A stretch of 64,000 nt of DNA from Flagellimonas nanhaiensis (GTDB lineage: Bacteria > Bacteroidota > Bacteroidia > Flavobacteriales > Flavobacteriaceae), in NCBI RefSeq assembly GCF_003382275.1, contig NZ_QTJX01000002.1, positions 1,054,001 to 1,118,000 on the forward strand. Direction: 5' to 3'. Shown piece after piece: positions 61,095 through 64,000 of this stretch (positions are counted from its first letter, which is position 1; the number at the start of each line of letters is the position of its first letter). The notes beneath the pieces were generated by a model, which was not told where the DNA came from, made no database searches, and saw only the letters and a list, made by a program, of their open reading frames with translations. A program made the position numbers and the translations under genes.

Positions 61095-64000
61095 ATGAAC
61101 ATACTCCCCCTTTGCAAAAAAAAAGGAATTTCAGCTGTTCTTTTTTTGATATTGTTCTGCTTAACGCATTGGGGATATGCACAGGATTGTTCCATAGATG
61201 CCGGTACACCTGAAACCATTTGTGAAAGCGTTGGAACCCATAATTTATCCGGAACTTCTTCCGGTTCGTTTTCAGTAAACCCGACCTGGTCCCAAATTGC
61301 AGGTCCAGCAATAACCATTACAGATCCCACAAATCTTACGACATCAATTACAGGTTTTACAGGTGGCAATACGTACACATTTAGATTGAGCGCAACTTGT
61401 GCGGATACCACTCCTGTATTTCAAGATGTGGACATTACGGTTGCACCTGTGGTGAGCTCAAATGCAGGTGTTGATCAAATCTTGAGTCAGGTTACCTCTG
61501 TATTTTTAAACGCTACTCCTCCCTCCTCTGGAACGGGGACATGGGGACAGATATCTGGTCCTACCTTGGTGAGCTTTGCCAATGCAAACGACGAAAACAC
61601 CCAAGTTTTTGGAATGATACCGGGCGCCTATTTCTTTGAATGGATAGTGTCCAACGGTACTTGCCCAGCAGTGTCCGATGTTGTCGGTGTTTCCATTCAA
61701 GCTGTGGATTTGGAATTGGAAATGTTGGCAAGCAATACCAGCCCAGATGTTGGAGATGTGGTCACCTTCACTATCAACGTGAGCAATCAAGGTGACGTTG
61801 CAGCTTCTGGCGTTTCTATTGAAAACTTGGTGCCACAAGGTTATGATAATATCGTGGCCATAAATAATGGAGGGACCTTTAATTTTGGAACACGGGCAAT
61901 TACTTGGACGGGGCTCAATGTGCCTTTGGGAACCAATACTGCTGTTTTAACTTTTAACGCAACGGTACAGACTCCAACAGCAACTCCAGATGAATTTATG
62001 CATATTTCCGAGGTCACCTTTGCCAACGAAATTGATTCGGATAGTACACCCAATAATGATGATGGCGATCAAAGCGAGGATGATGAGGTATCATTGACCG
62101 CTTCTCCACAACAAGCGGATTTATCCTTAACCAAAACGGTGGTCGGAAGTGAGTTTACTCCGAATGTAGGTGAGTCCATAAGTTTTGTGATTTCAGTGAC
62201 CAATAGCGGTCCAGACGATGCCACTAATGTGGTAGTGGTGGATCAATTGCTTTCTGGGTTTAATTTTGACTCCTATACCGCAACCATTGGCACATACGAT
62301 AATACTACCGGATTTTGGCAAATAGGAACATTATCCAACGGAGCAACAGAAACATTGACGATAGATGTCACGGTAAATCCTTCAGGAAATTATACCAATA
62401 CCTCCCAGGTGATTGCTTCAGATGGGTTTGATATTGATTCCACTCCCGCAAATGGTGTTTCTTCCGAAGATGACCAAGGCGATGTAACCATAGCTCCTGT
62501 TAATGTGGTTGATCTTTCCCTGAATAAATCTGTGGACAACACCACGCCAGATGTTGGTTCCAATGTGGTTTTTACATTAACCACATCAAATGATGGCCCT
62601 AGTGATGCCACCTCAGTGCTGGTTGAAGATTTGCTTCCTTCGGGATTCGTGTATGTATCCGATGATGGAGGAGGAGATTATAATGATGCCACAGGGACAT
62701 GGGATGTGGGAACCTTGGCAAATGGAAATACAGAAATTTTAAATATTACTGCTTCCGTGAATCCCACGGGAATTTATACCAATGTAGCGGAGATTACGGC
62801 TCATGACCAAGCAGATACTGATTCAACACCCAATAATGGCTTATCCACTGAAGATGATCAGGACGACGTGGTATTGGTTCCAGTTCCTTTGGTAGATGTC
62901 TCTGTAACCCAAAATGCAAATACTCTAACACCCAACGTGGGGGATCAAATCATATTCACCATTACCGTATTGAACGATGGACCCAGTGAGGCCACCAACA
63001 TTGTGGTCACAGATTTTTTACCCTCAGGATATGCTTTTGTCAATGCAACCCCTTCAGTAGGATTCTATAACCCCTTGATTGGTTCTTGGATTGTGGGAAG
63101 TTTGGCAAACGGAGCTTCAGAAACGTTAGTTTTGACTGCTGATGTATTACCAAGTGGAAACTACGCCAATACCGCAGAACTGACAGGGCTGAATGAAGCG
63201 GATGTGGATTCGTTTCCGGCAAATAATGATGGTACCGAAGACGATCAAGAAACTGTGGTGCCTGTCCCGGTTCATATATCGGACCTTATTTTACGCAAAT
63301 TTGTGAACGTATTGAGTCCATTGGTGGGGCAACAGGTAATCTTTGACGTAAACATTTCCAATGATGGACCGAGTGATGTTACCGGAGTGCAGATATTGGA
63401 TTTATTGCCTTCAGGTTACACCTATGTTTCAAGCACTAGGACGGCTGGGACGTATAATCCAGCTACCGGAATTTGGGATTTAAATGGGGTTATTCCCAAT
63501 GGAACCACAGAAACTTTGACCATTGTTGCAACAGTGAACCCAACAGGGGATTATTTCAATGTGGCGGAGGTTATAGCTTCAGACAATCTGGACCCTAATT
63601 CTACACCCAATAATACCAACTTTTTTGAAAACGATTTGGACAGTGCCGGAACCACCCCAATTCCGGCAACCGATTTAACATTGGACAAATCAGTGGATAA
63701 CGAATTTCCAGATGTTCTGGACACCGTAAACTTTACTTTGATATTGACCAATGAAGGCCCCAGCGACGCCACGGGTATTGTGGTTTTGGATGAATTGCCA
63801 ACCGGATATACTTACATTTCGGATGATTCAGGAGGAGCCTACAATCCGGTAAACGGCGCCTGGAACGTAGGGACCGTTCTTGCGGGAAACAACTCTGTTT
63901 TGACTATTTCTGTACAGGTGAATCCTTCGGGAAATTACGTTAATTCTGCAGAAATCTTGGCTGTGGTTCAGTTAGATCCAGATTCTACCCCGGGCAACAA
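61095..64000 (+). CDS. Very large DUF11-repeat surface protein, cut by the window edge
   Basis: An ATG at 61095 opens a frame that stays open to 64000 (968 codons and part of one). A signal peptide ends WGYAQ (about 30). After an Ig/PKD-like N-terminal part (Trp-rich, TWSQIAGPAITI and TWGQISGPTLVSF), at least six DUF11-type repeats follow from about residue 204, each starting like DLSLTKTV or DLSLNKSVDN and including NDGPSDAT, GTLANGNTE and NPSGNYTN. It is probably a cell-surface adhesin, exported by T9SS if a C-terminal tail exists. The stop lies outside the window. Confidence 0.9.
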   Translation, partial: MNILPLCKKKGISAVLFLILFCLTHWGYAQDCSIDAGTPETICESVGTHNLSGTSSGSFSVNPTWSQIAGPAITITDPTNLTTSITGFTGGNTYTFRLSATCADTTPVFQDVDITVAPVVSSNAGVDQILSQVTSVFLNATPPSSGTGTWGQISGPTLVSFANANDENTQVFGMIPGAYFFEWIVSNGTCPAVSDVVGVSIQAVDLELEMLASNTSPDVGDVVTFTINVSNQGDVAASGVSIENLVPQGYDNIVAINNGGTFNFGTRAITWTGLNVPLGTNTAVLTFNATVQTPTATPDEFMHISEVTFANEIDSDSTPNNDDGDQSEDDEVSLTASPQQADLSLTKTVVGSEFTPNVGESISFVISVTNSGPDDATNVVVVDQLLSGFNFDSYTATIGTYDNTTGFWQIGTLSNGATETLTIDVTVNPSGNYTNTSQVIASDGFDIDSTPANGVSSEDDQGDVTIAPVNVVDLSLNKSVDNTTPDVGSNVVFTLTTSNDGPSDATSVLVEDLLPSGFVYVSDDGGGDYNDATGTWDVGTLANGNTEILNITASVNPTGIYTNVAEITAHDQADTDSTPNNGLSTEDDQDDVVLVPVPLVDVSVTQNANTLTPNVGDQIIFTITVLNDGPSEATNIVVTDFLPSGYAFVNATPSVGFYNPLIGSWIVGSLANGASETLVLTADVLPSGNYANTAELTGLNEADVDSFPANNDGTEDDQETVVPVPVHISDLILRKFVNVLSPLVGQQVIFDVNISNDGPSDVTGVQILDLLPSGYTYVSSTRTAGTYNPATGIWDLNGVIPNGTTETLTIVATVNPTGDYFNVAEVIASDNLDPNSTPNNTNFFENDLDSAGTTPIPATDLTLDKSVDNEFPDVLDTVNFTLILTNEGPSDATGIVVLDELPTGYTYISDDSGGAYNPVNGAWNVGTVLAGNNSVLTISVQVNPSGNYVNSAEILAVVQLDPDSTPGN
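61704..64000 (+). repeat. Tandem DUF11 repeats in the surface protein
   Basis: Units start at 61704, 62115, 62508, 62892, 63276 and 63669, spaced 384 to 411 bases (128-137 codons). Three-base multiples keep the frame open. The DNA is only moderately similar between units, so they diverged long ago. Confidence 0.75.

Noticed and set aside
61082..61838. Minus-strand ORFs of about 110 codons opposite the DUF11 gene
   Set aside because: They lie antisense to a clearly coding frame with signal peptide and repeats that stays open to the window edge; they have no recognisable domains and are shadows of that frame.
61704..64000. CRISPR-like repeat array
   Set aside because: The repeats are hundreds of bases long, protein-coding, divergent in DNA, and without short unique spacers. 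No CRISPR array or cas gene is in the window.

Overview
The window looks like chromosomal DNA of a marine-type Flavobacteriaceae (Bacteroidota). Four things point there: promoter-like elements of the Bacteroidota type (TTG, about 20 bases, TAnnTTTG) in front of many genes; type IX secretion (T9SS) C-terminal sorting tails; family-typical neighbours (serS/HTTM/ribF, prs/rplY/pth, rsmA/mgtE); and lineage-typical families (DUF4286, DUF4199, DUF6428, OlsF-like fusion). An Allomuricauda-like genus would fit, but I cannot prove the genus. No prophage, classical insertion sequence or CRISPR array was seen. There is one tRNA, tRNA-Leu(CAA).

Layout. 1-8 kb (mostly minus): start of a secreted protein, an HDAC-fold deacetylase, a secreted unknown, metG, and a DUF1800/DUF1501 pair whose second member carries a probable T9SS tail. 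8-13.8 kb (plus): yraN, an orphan ACT protein, a DUF3352-like membrane protein with MORN-type repeats, a 99-residue GIY-YIG nuclease between inverted REP-like repeats, a serine hydrolase and a membrane HTH regulator. 13.8-22 kb: mfd, then the ligase-associated repair genes pdeM and the Lhr-like helicase, separated by a redox-type module (HxlR regulator, nitroreductase, ABM monooxygenase) with a clear operator. 22-27 kb: TerB-like protein, fbp, a GNAT-aspartate kinase operon, and an OlsF-like bifunctional acyltransferase. 27-29 kb: an ars-type operon (arsR, DUF6428, GNAT, arsC) with no efflux pump. 29-42 kb (minus): small accessory genes, a membrane-tethered LuxR regulator with DUF4199, a 2-hydroxyacid dehydrogenase, a cupin, a possible PD-(D/E)XK-like orphan, then mgtE, rsmA, GGCT, DUF4286, TPR, serS, HTTM and ribF. 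42-49 kb: a large T9SS-exported reprolysin-like protease coupled to a lipoprotein; pth, rplY, prs; tRNA-Leu. 49-51.9 kb: secreted and small metabolic genes.

52-60.8 kb (minus) is the most interesting region. It encodes an ECF sigma factor, a membrane protein with an anti-sigma-like N-terminus and periplasmic TPRs, and a probably exported, membrane-anchored TPR-CHAT protease. The genes are packed or overlapping, and a 23-bp near-perfect palindrome covers the sigma start codon. Upstream on the same strand lie an outer-membrane barrel, two lipoproteins and a lipoprotein serine hydrolase. The window ends inside a large DUF11-repeat surface protein (61095 to the edge).

How the parts may work together (inference): the sigma, TPR membrane protein and CHAT protease could form a proteolytic signalling relay across the inner membrane. 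The HxlR module probably autoregulates a quinone or electrophile detoxification operon. The interspersed REP-like palindromes, with the GIY-YIG nuclease they flank, may be a small mobile or parasitic repeat system. All calls come from reading the sequence; no database search was run.
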